DNA of 64,000 nucleotides from Treponema sp. GTDB lineage: Bacteria; Spirochaetota; Spirochaetia; Treponematales; Treponemataceae. The notes beneath the pieces are model-generated. The model made no database searches. It was not told the origin of the DNA and saw only the letters and a program-made list of their open reading frames with translations. The translations under genes and the position numbers were made by a program. Where the stretch lies: positions 1-64,000 of the forward strand of contig JAFUFU010000047.1 of the NCBI GenBank assembly GCA_017469785.1. The letters run 5' to 3'. Shown piece after piece: positions 32,944-42,000 of this stretch. The first letter of the stretch is position 1; every line of letters starts with the position of its first letter.

Positions 32944-33069
32944 ATCTCTAAAAATTGCAATTTTTAGAGATAACTCTGAAAGAGCGATGTTTTAAGTCGT
33001 GACATTACAACGACTTAAAACTCGTCGGCATTCTCTGGAAATACACATTAGTGGATTTCTAGAGATGCC
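32944..33069. repeat. Palindrome cluster between queA and the convergent xdh-like operon
   Basis: A perfect 28-bp palindrome lies at 32944-32971 (ATCTCTAAAAATTG and its complement). TTTTAAGTCG (32990-32999) pairs with CGACTTAAAA (33011-33020). GGCATTCTCT (33027-33036) pairs imperfectly with AGAGATGCC (33061-33069). Probably transcription termination from both sides; no gene in the 198-bp gap. Confidence 0.6.
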
Positions 33070-33104
33070 CTAATTACTGATTTCTCATTGCTGATTCCTA
33101 ATTT

Positions 33105-33914
33105 CTAGGTCAGCTGCTCCAGGGAGTACTTCACCAGGTTCCAGAACTGTTTTTTCAGAATCGGCGCAATCCGCTCTGTTTTTGTCGCCTCGTTGAACGA
33201 TTCTTCCGCCTCAAGGAGAAAATTCGAAATCGCGGTTTCTGACAGAGGCAGGTGGGCGCCAATCAATTTGTTCTCAAGGCTGGTGTCCCTGAAAGCAAAT
33301 GAGCCGGCGAATGCGATTCTCAAGTCAGAAATCTGGTTTTTCTGCGAATTTGCGAGGAATACGAATCCTGCCGAAAGCTCATTCAGGGAATTCTGCGGCC
33401 CAAGTCTCCTGAACACGGCGACTTCCCACTCTTCAAATGGCAGCCTGACTCGGGAAAGAAGGTAATGCTCAGGCATTGAGTTCAGGCGGCTTATGGCCTG
33501 AAAGTAGCTGTTTTCTCCGTTCTGAAATTCAAATTTTGCGTCGAGGGCAAGCAAAGGCGCATAGAGGGTAGTGTAAAAATCCTTGGTGCATATATTTCCG
33601 CCGAGGGTTGCTATATTACGTATGTTTTTATTCGCGATTGTAATGATTGCGTTATAAAAGACTCTCGGAAGGTTGGTTTCTCCCAAATCCTCAATGTCAG
33701 ACAGAGGCAGGGCAGCTCCCAGGTCAATGTAACGCTCGTGTTTGTCGATTACCTTTAGCTCAGAAATATCCCGGATGGAAAGAGATTTTTCAGGAAGGTC
33801 TTTTCCGACAAAACTCGTGCAGCCTCCCACGATAGTGAGGTCAGAGATTGTTTTTAGCTGATAGAAGACGTCATTCAGGTTCTTCGCGTAAAAAAAAGAC
33901 TTAGATGAGGGCAT
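33105..33914 (-). CDS. FAD-binding subunit, xanthine dehydrogenase/CO dehydrogenase medium-chain family
   Basis: Medium subunit of molybdenum-hydroxylase-type complexes, passing electrons from the 2Fe-2S subunit to an acceptor through FAD. The 269-residue protein has LTIVGGCTSF for the PP-loop region and IRNIATLGGNICTKDF, the typical FAD-binding motif. Start ATG 33914 follows GGAAGAAG and overlaps the stop of the 2Fe-2S gene by 14 bases. It is the last gene of the minus-strand chain. Substrate unknown. Confidence 0.85.
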   Translation of the reverse strand: MPSSKSFFYAKNLNDVFYQLKTISDLTIVGGCTSFVGKDLPEKSLSIRDISELKVIDKHERYIDLGAALPLSDIEDLGETNLPRVFYNAIITIANKNIRNIATLGGNICTKDFYTTLYAPLLALDAKFEFQNGENSYFQAISRLNSMPEHYLLSRVRLPFEEWEVAVFRRLGPQNSLNELSAGFVFLANSQKNQISDLRIAFAGSFAFRDTSLENKLIGAHLPLSETAISNFLLEAEESFNEATKTERIAPILKKQFWNLVKYSLEQLT

Positions 33915-34389
33915 TTCTTCTTCCTTCCCGTTCGTGCTTGTTGGCAGTTGCGTAATATACACCGTTAAGAAATGTCTTGCGGTCAGTGCAGTTGCATTTT
34001 ATTGAGTCTGCAAGCTGCTCAAGTTCCTCGCTGGACGGACGGTAGACTTTTTTGAGCAGGGCATATGTTGAAAAAATCCTTGAGCTGTTGCAGAATCCGC
34101 ACATCTGCATTCCGGCCTGCTTGAATCCTGTGATGATGTCCTCGCCTTCTTTTGTGAGCAGGAAAAATTCAAGGGTTTCAATCGTGGCGTTCCTGACGAT
34201 TCCGACAGGAATAATGCAGGTGGATACCGGCCTGTCATCCAAAAGAACTGTGCAGGAGCCGCACTTTCCTTTTGTGCAGCCTTCTTTTATGGACAGAAGC
34301 CCCTGACGCCTGAGAACTTCAAGCAGGGGTTCCGTCGGTTTTGCATCGAGAATGACCTTTTCGCTGTTCAGAATAACCGGAATTTTCAT
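33901..34389 (-). CDS. 2Fe-2S subunit, xanthine dehydrogenase/CO dehydrogenase small-chain family
   Basis: Small iron-sulphur subunit. The N-terminal plant-ferredoxin-type cluster is complete (GCTKGKCGSC and a later STC). The C-terminal cluster cysteines are MCGFC and KCNC. In the family the text around the last pair is usually CRCTGY; here it is CNCTDRK. Length is 162, normal. ATG overlaps the stop of the large-subunit gene by four bases. It functions between the large and FAD subunits. Confidence 0.88.
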   Translation of the reverse strand: MKIPVILNSEKVILDAKPTEPLLEVLRRQGLLSIKEGCTKGKCGSCTVLLDDRPVSTCIIPVGIVRNATIETLEFFLLTKEGEDIITGFKQAGMQMCGFCNSSRIFSTYALLKKVYRPSSEELEQLADSIKCNCTDRKTFLNGVYYATANKHEREGRRNALI

Positions 34390-36599
34390 GAGTCAACCTC
34401 GCTTTTCTTTAGCTTTGCCAATTCAAAATTCTCCCTGATTTTAAAAAGTGAGTCAGTCTGCAAAGGCAGTGATCGAACCGTGACGGCAAGTGCCTGGGAT
34501 AGCGCTGATGTATAGGCTGCAGGCAGAATGGAGTAAACCAGATGACCGATTTGTTTGGGTTCTTCATCAGACTGCATGAATTTGATTGAAATATCAGGGC
34601 AAGTCAGCGGGTCTTCTTCGACAAGAGTTGACAGGCAGCGCTGGATTGAGCGGTATACGGAATTCTCCGCGGCTTTTGGAGCGAGAATCTTTCCGCCGTC
34701 AATGATGACGCATATTTTTCTGAGCTGTTCACGGTAGGTGCATCTGTCGAATTCAATTTCAACGGTGCATGTGCCGAAGGCAGTGTTGTAGTATGGAGTT
34801 CCTGAAAAGTCTTTTTGATTCCAGAGTTTTTTCCTTGATTGCGGAAGTGATTTTTTTATTGAGAAGGGGATTCCGTCGATTTTTTTGCGCTTGATGGATT
34901 CAACGCATTTTCTCAGGAGCGTCGTTCTGATGCTGACCGTTCCGATTAGGGTTTCAGGGATAATCAGCGCATCCGCATTCTTTTTTCCTGACTCATCGTT
35001 GATTTCGTTTGTAAAGACTATGCTTCGTTTGTCGATCTCAAGAGTGTCTGTTATGATTCGCGTCCATATGTCGCGGATTGCAGCGGATGGAGGATATGCG
35101 TGAACGATTATTTTTTTCTCCTCGTTCACTGAAACCTGCATGCTTATGCTTGATTTTTCAAAATATGTTCCCAGATAGCCGCTTCCGTCAAAGCTGCATG
35201 CCATTCCGATTCCACGGATCGGGGGAGAATATGGAAAATCCTCTGATTCTTCATAGTGACGCTGCTCGGCAAGATGGGCAACCGTATATTTCCGTCTGAA
35301 ATCGCTTTTGATGGCGACTGCATTGATGGCATCGCTTGAACGCCCGAAAGAGAATGTGAAGGGTTTCGTGGACTTTTGCAGCCCGCCAGCCTTGTTCATC
35401 TGCCTTAGCTCCACGGGCGAGAATCCCGTGACCTCAGAAATTTTCTGAATCTGATTTTCAATTGCGAAAAATGAATGGGAATCAATCATTGCAAGATGCA
35501 GTGAAGCCGGCGGATTGTGACTTTTGTAAGCCTTCGCAGAGATCCGGACATTCTTGCAGTTATAAATGCCCGTGCTAGCGATTGTAAGCCGGTCCAGTAT
35601 ATCCTGCGCAAAGGGATTGTATGCTCCAGAATCGAATTCAATCGAGATGTCCATCGCCGTAATGATACCCCGTGAATCCAGCGCGGTTTTATGAGAAATC
35701 GAGATTTCAGGCGGAAGCTCTAGAAGTTCTTCCTGAGCGAGCCTTGAAAGAGAAAAAAGCACAGGTTTTCCTGTTTTTAGCGCGGCAACGGCTGCCTGAG
35801 AAACAAGAATACTGTTCATCCACAGTGCATTCGTTGTCTTGTGTGAGACCCATGTCCTGGTGATGAAAATTTTTTCTTTTGGAAATCCCGTGACTTCTGA
35901 AAGTGTTTTTGTCAGCTGTGAAATCCATTGGCAGGGCGTGTATACATGCAAGTTTCCGCCTTTTAGGAAACAAAAACAGCCTTCGGTTTCTTTATTTGAT
36001 TTGTAATGGATTTTATTGCTCCACTCACCCTCAACGATAACAGCCGCTTTTTCAGAATCTGAAAAAACTTCATCGACAGAGCCAACGACAAGCTTTCTTT
36101 TTGCGACAATCTGCCTGGGCTGTGAATAATCCGCTAAGGTCTTTCTGAGGGAAATCAGGCTTTGTTCGATGGGGGAGCCGTCCTTTAGGGACACAGAAAG
36201 ATATTTGCAAGCCTTTGCGAATCTTGACTCGTCCTTTTTCAGCTCTGATTTGTCCAGCTGTATGCGGATGTTTTTTTTCAGTTCCTCAAGGACTTCCTTG
36301 TCAGGGCCCACGAGCAGGGCGATTCCCTCGCCTTTGTAGGAAATTTCTCCGCTGCAAAGGACCGGAAGGGCGGTCTCGATAATCGTTACGGTGTTTTTTC
36401 CGGGGATGTCCTTGTATGTAAGGAGAAAATAATTCTCAGGAACTTTTGTTTTAGGCGCAAAAGAAATGGAAATGATTTTACCGTAGGCAAAAGGACTCCT
36501 TATAAGGACCGCATGAAGCATGTCTGCCGCGCTCATGTCGCTGTAGAATTCATCGGAGAAGAGAATCTTCTTTTTTGCAGTGCTTTTCCTAGCGCACAT
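34386..36599 (-). CDS. Large-subunit xanthine dehydrogenase-like protein, divergent
   Basis: Homologous in length order and position to the molybdopterin-binding subunit of xanthine dehydrogenase/aldehyde oxidase. AAAVIVEGEW, ACSFDGSGY and the C-terminal layout fit the family. However, the usual GG-x-FG-x-K segment between the cofactor loops is replaced (FITRTWVSHKTTNALWM). The late G-x-GE motif with the catalytic Glu is not visible (QIGHLVYSILPAAYTSAL). At 737 residues it is near normal size. It may use another cofactor or be catalytically inactive. The GTG/ATG choice is not in doubt: ATG 36599 overlaps the DegT-like gene by 11 bases. Confidence 0.75.
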   Translation of the reverse strand: MCARKSTAKKKILFSDEFYSDMSAADMLHAVLIRSPFAYGKIISISFAPKTKVPENYFLLTYKDIPGKNTVTIIETALPVLCSGEISYKGEGIALLVGPDKEVLEELKKNIRIQLDKSELKKDESRFAKACKYLSVSLKDGSPIEQSLISLRKTLADYSQPRQIVAKRKLVVGSVDEVFSDSEKAAVIVEGEWSNKIHYKSNKETEGCFCFLKGGNLHVYTPCQWISQLTKTLSEVTGFPKEKIFITRTWVSHKTTNALWMNSILVSQAAVAALKTGKPVLFSLSRLAQEELLELPPEISISHKTALDSRGIITAMDISIEFDSGAYNPFAQDILDRLTIASTGIYNCKNVRISAKAYKSHNPPASLHLAMIDSHSFFAIENQIQKISEVTGFSPVELRQMNKAGGLQKSTKPFTFSFGRSSDAINAVAIKSDFRRKYTVAHLAEQRHYEESEDFPYSPPIRGIGMACSFDGSGYLGTYFEKSSISMQVSVNEEKKIIVHAYPPSAAIRDIWTRIITDTLEIDKRSIVFTNEINDESGKKNADALIIPETLIGTVSIRTTLLRKCVESIKRKKIDGIPFSIKKSLPQSRKKLWNQKDFSGTPYYNTAFGTCTVEIEFDRCTYREQLRKICVIIDGGKILAPKAAENSVYRSIQRCLSTLVEEDPLTCPDISIKFMQSDEEPKQIGHLVYSILPAAYTSALSQALAVTVRSLPLQTDSLFKIRENFELAKLKKSEVDS

Positions 36600-37779
36600 G
36601 ATGTTTTTCTCCAGTCACTTTTACCGCGTCGATTACAGCCTGAGCCTGAGAAACCGTCATATCGGGGAAAAGGGGAAGGGTTATCGTGTTTTTTGAGTGC
36701 TCGTCCGCATTTGGAAAGTTTTCTGCCCTAAAGTCGGGATATTTTTCTTGCCAGTATGTAAAATTGAAAATAGCGATGAAGTGCATTGAAATTCCGATTC
36801 CGAGAGACTGAAGCTCTGAAGCGAAAGTGTTTCTGTCGCAGTCCAGCTTTGTGGCGTCAAGATGAAGAAGATAAAGATGCCAGGAATTTCCCTCCCCGTC
36901 CGGCGGAAGGATAATGAAGTCAAAATTTTTGAAAGCGGCGTTGTAAAGGCTGACGATTTTCTTGCGCTTTTCGTCGAAAGAGACTGCTTTTTTGAGCTGA
37001 ACCCGACCGATGGCACTCAGCACGTCGGGAAGATTTGACTTGAAGCCAGGTGCGATTATGTCGTATTCCCAGCTGGCTTTTGGATTCGTATATCTGTCCC
37101 ACGCATCCCGGTTCATGCCGTGGAGACGCATCTGGCTCATTCTCTTTGCAAGATCATCGTTGTTTGTGGTAATCATGCCTCCTTCGCCGGTGGTCATGGT
37201 TTTTGTGGCGTAGAAAGAAAAGACACCGATGTCGCCTAAAGTTCCCGCATAGCCTTTTTGGGTCAGGGACGGAAAGGAATGGGCCGCGTCTTCAATTACG
37301 TAAATTTTATTCTGAGGCGTGGAATATTTTTCTGCCAAGGCGCAGATTCGGCTCATGTCGCAGAGATTTCCTGCAATGTGGACAGGAACGATGGCGCAGA
37401 CTTTATGCGCTTTGTCTTTCTTGAGGATTTCCTCGATTTTTTCCGGGTCGATTGAATAGGAATCTTTCTCGATGTCGGCAAAGAAAACATCTCCTCCCAG
37501 ATGAACTGCACTGGCCGCCGTGGAAACGAAAGTGTAGGGCGTGGTGATTACGGCCTTTCCGGCCTTTACGCCGCAAGCTTCCATGGCGAGAATCATTCCG
37601 CTAGTGTTTGAATTTACGGCGAGGGCGTGTTTTGCACCCACAAAAGAAGCGAAGTCTGTCTCAAAATCATGGGTGACTTTGCCCGTGGTGAGCCAGAGTG
37701 AGTCGATTACATCGCAGACGGCTTTTTTTTCTTCATCATCAAAAGAAGGCTTGAAAAATGGAACTTTAATCTCGGACAT
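36589..37779 (-). CDS. DegT/DnrJ/EryC1/StrS-family sugar aminotransferase
   Basis: PLP-dependent aminotransferase acting on nucleotide-activated keto-sugars. The PLP lysine lies in FYATKTMTTGEGGMITT. VIEDAAHSFPSL carries the cofactor Asp, and TTPYTFVSTAASAVHLGG the usual N-terminal motif. At 396 residues it is normal. It directly follows (8 bases) the CapD-like dehydratase gene. The pair would convert a UDP-HexNAc first to a 4-keto and then to a 4-amino sugar for surface glycan or flagellin glycosylation. Exact product unknown. Confidence 0.9.
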   Translation of the reverse strand: MSEIKVPFFKPSFDDEEKKAVCDVIDSLWLTTGKVTHDFETDFASFVGAKHALAVNSNTSGMILAMEACGVKAGKAVITTPYTFVSTAASAVHLGGDVFFADIEKDSYSIDPEKIEEILKKDKAHKVCAIVPVHIAGNLCDMSRICALAEKYSTPQNKIYVIEDAAHSFPSLTQKGYAGTLGDIGVFSFYATKTMTTGEGGMITTNNDDLAKRMSQMRLHGMNRDAWDRYTNPKASWEYDIIAPGFKSNLPDVLSAIGRVQLKKAVSFDEKRKKIVSLYNAAFKNFDFIILPPDGEGNSWHLYLLHLDATKLDCDRNTFASELQSLGIGISMHFIAIFNFTYWQEKYPDFRAENFPNADEHSKNTITLPLFPDMTVSQAQAVIDAVKVTGEKHHVR

Positions 37780-37787
37780 AATTTCTC

Positions 37788-39290
37788 CTACAGGTTCTTG
37801 GACTCGTCTTTTTTTGTGGTTTTGTAGAATTCATCGAGGGATGGGACTGCCTTTCGGAGAAGAGAGAGAAGAAGTTCCTTGTTGCGGAATTTTTCTTCGT
37901 CGCCCCTGAAATAGCAGATAGGCTCAAGATTTTTAAGAAGTGTATCAAGCTGCTCATCCCCGAATTCGATGTTTTTGAGCACGAGAATCTTTTCGTACTC
38001 GGTTTTCTGGGGGTTTTCCTCTTTGAGCCACAGTGGCTCATAGACTCGTTCCCCTTCCCGGGGTCCGATTATTCTGATTTCGATGTCTTTTCCTGGCTCA
38101 AGACCTGAGAATTTGATAATTTGCTCGGCAAGGTCAATGATTTTAAGCGGCTCGCCCATGTCCAGAAGGTATGAGCGGCTGTTTTCGCCGACACCGCCGG
38201 TTTCAAGCACCAGGGAGCAGGCTTCCGGGATGGTCATGAAAAAGCGCTCCATGTTTTTGTCCGTGACTGTGACGGGACCGCCGGTCTTAATCTGCTGCTG
38301 GAAAAGGGGCAGAATGGAGCCGCGGGAACCCAAGACATTGCCAAAGCGGACGAACATGAATTTCTGGTTTTCCGCTGCTTTTTTCGCGTACTGGAGGATG
38401 AGCTTTTCACAGAGCATTTTGCTCGCGCCATAAACGCTTACCGGGCTTACGGCCTTGTCTGTTGAAATCAAGACAAAACGCTGAACCCCGGCTTCAATGC
38501 TTGCTTCAAGAAGGTTTTTCGTGCCAAAGACATTGTTCTCGATTACGGCGACAGGATTCTCTTCCATCATGGGAACGTGCTTGTAGGCCGCGCAGTGGAA
38601 AATCACGTCGGCGTGGGTCTTTTGGAGAATATAGCGCACATATTCCTTGTCCTTCATGTCGCCGATAATCGGAACCACGGTGGCCGCTTCTCCCACGCCT
38701 TCCTGCTGCAGGACATGAAGCTCCCTGTAAATCTGGACGATGGAATTTTCGCCATGGCCGAAAAGATACAGACGCTCGGCGCCGCCAGAAAGAAGCTGCC
38801 TTGAAAGCTCCGAGCCTATGGAGCCTCCCGCTCCTGTAATGAGAACACGTTTCCTGCGAAGATAATTGAGACTTTCATGCAGGGGAATGATTACCGGCGT
38901 GCGGCCGAGAATATCCAGGGGGTCAATTTCCCTGGTCTGGACAAGATGAGCCTTGCCGTCAACAATCTGGCTTACGCTTGGAAGAATCCTGATGTGGGCA
39001 AAGCCGCCCTGCTTTAAAATCTCGTAGATTTCCCTGATTTTCTCGGTGGGGGCGGACGGAATGGCGATGATTGCCTCGTCAAGAGGACCGCAGCGGAGAA
39101 TTTTTGCCACGTCGCCGATTGGACCAAGAACTGGGATTCCGTCAATCTGCTTTCCGATAAGCTCTTTGTCATCGTCCAAAAAAGCGGCGACAGTGCCGAA
39201 AACCTTTTTTCGCAATAAATCTTTTGCAATCATCTGGCCGGCGAAACCGGCTCCGATTATGTAAATCTGTGAATCACTCTTCTGTAGCAT
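37788..39290 (-). CDS. CapD/FlaA1-family nucleotide-sugar 4,6-dehydratase
   Basis: A 500-residue protein with an N-terminal Rossmann domain (YIIGAGFAGQMIAKDLL) and a C-terminal SDR domain with NAD-binding GAGGSIGSEL. The active site DKAVSPVSVYGASKMLCEK fits the FlaA1/PseB/CapD type. The four membrane helices of full-length WbpM are absent, so it is a soluble version. ATG 39290 overlaps the GGDEF gene stop by 17 bases; an upstream in-frame extension (16 residues) is less likely. It makes 4-keto-6-deoxy UDP-HexNAc for the DegT-like enzyme downstream. Confidence 0.87.
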   Translation of the reverse strand: MLQKSDSQIYIIGAGFAGQMIAKDLLRKKVFGTVAAFLDDDKELIGKQIDGIPVLGPIGDVAKILRCGPLDEAIIAIPSAPTEKIREIYEILKQGGFAHIRILPSVSQIVDGKAHLVQTREIDPLDILGRTPVIIPLHESLNYLRRKRVLITGAGGSIGSELSRQLLSGGAERLYLFGHGENSIVQIYRELHVLQQEGVGEAATVVPIIGDMKDKEYVRYILQKTHADVIFHCAAYKHVPMMEENPVAVIENNVFGTKNLLEASIEAGVQRFVLISTDKAVSPVSVYGASKMLCEKLILQYAKKAAENQKFMFVRFGNVLGSRGSILPLFQQQIKTGGPVTVTDKNMERFFMTIPEACSLVLETGGVGENSRSYLLDMGEPLKIIDLAEQIIKFSGLEPGKDIEIRIIGPREGERVYEPLWLKEENPQKTEYEKILVLKNIEFGDEQLDTLLKNLEPICYFRGDEEKFRNKELLLSLLRKAVPSLDEFYKTTKKDESKNL

Positions 39291-40665
39291 AGTTTTCTTC
39301 GTAAATCTCGCAGCCGCGCTTGCCTTTTTCCTTGACAATATACAAGGCCTTGTCCGCTTTTTTGAACAAATCTTCGCTGTATCCAGTGCTTGAGAATGCG
39401 ACTCCGACGCTGATGGAGACCGGTTTTATATTATCTTTTATGGTAACAAGTTTTTCGTTGACGCCCAATATTTTTTGCTTGATGATGTTTGCAGCCTGAG
39501 GCAGACAGTAAGGAAGAATTGCCGCAAATTCATCACCGCCGATTCGTGCTACATAGTCATCGGTACGGAATGTCTCTAAAAGGAGACGAGACAGTTCCTG
39601 CAATGCCGTGTCGCCTCCGCTATGACCGTAATTGTCGTTGATGGCCTTGAAGTTGTCCATGTCAATGAGAAGCAGGGCTATCGGTTGCTGTTTTTCCGCG
39701 GAAGCATGGCAAATCTGGTCAAATGCCCTTCGGTTCAGTATGCCTGTAAGAGAATCGTACTCTGCTTTTTTGAGCAGGGATTTTTCGTTCTGGGCTTTGA
39801 GGTCGTAAATTTCATTGTAGCTTTCTGCAAGATGACGACATTCCATGGAGCCGATGATATTGAGTTTTTCGTCGTTTTCGATTGCAGTCTTGAATTTTTC
39901 GAGAGGAAGAATCACAAGATAAGAGAAAGAAATGAAGAGAATGACGTTTACTATGAGCAAAATGAGGAAGAGAAGCCTTAACCTGTTGATATTGGCTCCC
40001 AGTTCTGATGAATTGAGGTTCAGCTCGTCTTTTATCTGCTGCTCTATTGCCGAGATTGTAAGACGGCAGTTTTCGTTGATTCTTGTCTTGTAGATGAGAT
40101 AACCTTCCCCGAAGAGATTTGAAATGGCCCGTTCATGAAGTTTGTCCAACGGAATGTCTTTATCGATGCTCCTGATATGGATGTTCTTGATCTGCTCAGG
40201 AATGTCTGCGTTTTCGATTGCGTGATAGGCGAGGCGAATTGCGTAAAGTTCCATGGTGATAAGGCTCTGTCCCTGTTCCAGCGCGATTTTGAGACGCTGC
40301 AGAGCCAGGTCTTTTTCGGAACAGACCGATTCGAGGGCCTCGAGGGCTTTTTTTTGCCGGTTTTCATTGTTTATTTCATTGAGGTAGGCTTCGGCATATT
40401 CGGTTTTGTGAGTGACCACGAAAAGACGCGCCTGATCCGTGAGGTAATTTGCGCTTTCTTTTATAAGCTCCGAACTTTGCTCACAGATGATGAATTTGTC
40501 AATCGCCTTTTCTACGGCATGAAAACGCGTATTGACTGTATTTGAGATGACAAGTATGAAGCAGAACACAATAGCCGTAATGGTGATAAAAAAAACATTG
40601 AGAAATTGTATGTTTATGCCGGCGACAGATTTTAAAGTCTGTTTTTTTTCATTCGTGTTTTGCAA
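39274..40665 (-). CDS. Membrane diguanylate cyclase (GGDEF)
   Basis: Makes cyclic di-GMP. A membrane helix near the N-terminus (about residues 18-40) is followed by a ~180-residue helical sensor domain and a second membrane helix. The C-terminal GGDEF domain (about 305-460) has the intact active site ARIGGDEFAAIL and the LTGILNRRAFD start. I use TTG 40665 (GGAG about 12 bases upstream). The TTG at 40728 that opens the frame lies inside the -35 box of a consensus promoter and cannot be the start of that transcript. The gene heads a chain of six overlapping or adjacent genes. Confidence 0.85.
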   Translation of the reverse strand: MQNTNEKKQTLKSVAGINIQFLNVFFITITAIVFCFILVISNTVNTRFHAVEKAIDKFIICEQSSELIKESANYLTDQARLFVVTHKTEYAEAYLNEINNENRQKKALEALESVCSEKDLALQRLKIALEQGQSLITMELYAIRLAYHAIENADIPEQIKNIHIRSIDKDIPLDKLHERAISNLFGEGYLIYKTRINENCRLTISAIEQQIKDELNLNSSELGANINRLRLLFLILLIVNVILFISFSYLVILPLEKFKTAIENDEKLNIIGSMECRHLAESYNEIYDLKAQNEKSLLKKAEYDSLTGILNRRAFDQICHASAEKQQPIALLLIDMDNFKAINDNYGHSGGDTALQELSRLLLETFRTDDYVARIGGDEFAAILPYCLPQAANIIKQKILGVNEKLVTIKDNIKPVSISVGVAFSSTGYSEDLFKKADKALYIVKEKGKRGCEIYEENYATEE

Positions 40666-40699
40666 AATATATACTTTCTCCAGATTGCTTCCGAAATTT

Positions 40700-40728
40700 A
40701 TTATACGATGTCTTTTTTTCGCTGTCAA
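40700..40728 (-). promoter_or_regulatory. Consensus sigma70 promoter of the GGDEF-glycan-xdh operon
   Basis: TTGACA (40728-40723), 17 bases, TATAAT (40705-40700), a perfect match. It begins 12 bases after the dctP-like stop. Confidence 0.85.
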
Positions 40729-40739
40729 ATGACATGAAA

Positions 40740-41750
40740 TCAGTCCTGATCGGCATAGCTCATAATCTGTTCATATAATACAGAGTCGGTAAGGCTTCCT
40801 TTTTTTATGACGTCAGAACAGGCTTCCTGCCATGGCGCACGATTCTTTACCTCCGTGAGACTTGCGCCTTTTTCGATAAGCTGAGCTTTTACTTTATCTT
40901 CTTCGGTTTCGGAAATCTTCTTGCAGGATTCCGAGGCGTATTTCCCGGCTTCAAGGAGAATTGCCTGCTGCTCCTCGCTCAGGGAATTCCATGCTTCTTC
41001 CGTGATTATTGTTTCCATGACTCCGAGAGTGTGGCCGTCAAAAATCATGTGAGGTGCGACTTCATAAAAATGGTTTGCCAGATAATTCGCGATTGGCTGC
41101 TCCGCCGCATCTATAAGGCCTGTCTGTAAGGCTGAATAAAGGTCAGCATAGTTTACTGGAATTGAGTCCGCCTGAAGCCCTTTTAGAATCCCCTGCATGG
41201 TCTCATCGTTGGTCCCGCGGATTTTCAGTGATTTGAAGTCCTCGATGCCCTGAAGTTTTTTCGTTGAAAAGAAATGCCTGAAACCTTCCTCGCCGAAGAA
41301 AAGTCCTTTGACTCCCAGCCCGATTTCCGATGGCTCGTTGAGAAGTTCCTGTCCTTCCGCTGAATTTGCAAATCTCCAAAAATGTTCCTTGCTTGAAAAT
41401 GTGAAGGGAACCGAAAGAAGGGAAGTCTTTTTGCATCCGTACATTGCCATGTTTACGGCGGACATACGGTGAATCTGAATAGTTGAATTTGGTTTCATCA
41501 TGAGCGCCATGACCGAGTCAACATCTCCGAGAATTCCTGAGCAGTGAAGGTCAATCTTGATTTTTCCGCCGGATAATTCCTCGACTTTTTCCTTGAAGAC
41601 CTGGTCCATTTGCCCTGCGATTGTTCCTTCCGGATTTACTTCAGCCATGACGAGCGTAACTTCTTCATTAGCGGGTCCTGCTTTCTTTGCGCATGAGGAT
41701 AGTGTGAGAAGGAAAAAACAAATCACAGTAAGCAAAAACGAACGTTTCAT
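40740..41750 (-). CDS. TRAP-type (DctP family) substrate-binding lipoprotein
   Basis: Solute receptor for a tripartite ATP-independent transporter. The 336-residue protein starts with a lipoprotein signal (LLTLSSC, Cys20). It has family landmarks such as IKIDLHCSGILGD, FGEEGFRHFFSTKK, LKIRGTNDETMQGIL and YSALQTGLIDAAEQP. The conserved Arg that salt-bridges the ligand carboxylate fits KIRG. No membrane subunits (DctQ/DctM) lie nearby, so it is an orphan here. AATAAT ends six bases before the ATG; the mRNA may be leaderless. Confidence 0.92.
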   Translation of the reverse strand: MKRSFLLTVICFFLLTLSSCAKKAGPANEEVTLVMAEVNPEGTIAGQMDQVFKEKVEELSGGKIKIDLHCSGILGDVDSVMALMMKPNSTIQIHRMSAVNMAMYGCKKTSLLSVPFTFSSKEHFWRFANSAEGQELLNEPSEIGLGVKGLFFGEEGFRHFFSTKKLQGIEDFKSLKIRGTNDETMQGILKGLQADSIPVNYADLYSALQTGLIDAAEQPIANYLANHFYEVAPHMIFDGHTLGVMETIITEEAWNSLSEEQQAILLEAGKYASESCKKISETEEDKVKAQLIEKGASLTEVKNRAPWQEACSDVIKKGSLTDSVLYEQIMSYADQD

Positions 41751-41756
41751 TCTTAT

Positions 41757-41785
41757 ATTATTTTACAATTGTTCCCAGCTGTCAA
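41757..41785 (-). promoter_or_regulatory. Sigma70 promoter of the dctP-like gene
   Basis: TTGACA (41785-41780), 17 bases, AATAAT (41762-41757). The first 12 bases, TTGACAGCTGGG, are identical to the promoter of the TRL-like gene at 45639. Confidence 0.7.
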
Positions 41786-41875
41786 GGATTCTTTAAATGA
41801 AATGAAAATATATTTCATGTTCTGTTCGTGCACTTCCTTTCTTCCTGATTTTTCATAATTTTCCCATGCATTATA

Positions 41876-41904
41876 TTGATTCAACGTTCAAAAACTGATA
41901 TCAT
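41876..41904 (+). promoter_or_regulatory. Sigma70 promoter of rpsD
   Basis: TTGATT (41876-41881), 17 bases, TATCAT (41899-41904). The predicted start is near 41911, leaving a leader of about 100 bases. Confidence 0.65.
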
Positions 41905-41910
41905 ATATTT

Positions 41911-42000
41911 CACTGATTAGCATCCCTCTAGTCAGAACTTTGAACGGTCAAGCAACTGATTCTGCGCGGCTTGTGGAATCTGCCTTGATTAAACATTTTT
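41911..42000 (+). promoter_or_regulatory. Structured rpsD leader, possible S4 autoregulation site
   Basis: The leader opens with CTGATTAG-catccct-CTAGTCAG (41913-41935, 8-bp stem with one G-U pair). TCAAG and CTTGA at about 41948 and 41985 enclose a second folded part with CAAGC/GCTTG. AGGAGC precedes the ATG. S4 represses its own mRNA in other bacteria; whether this leader binds S4 is inference. Confidence 0.45.

Noticed and set aside
37788..39290. Full-length WbpM-type membrane dehydratase
   Set aside because: The N-terminal four membrane helices are missing; only the two soluble domains are present.
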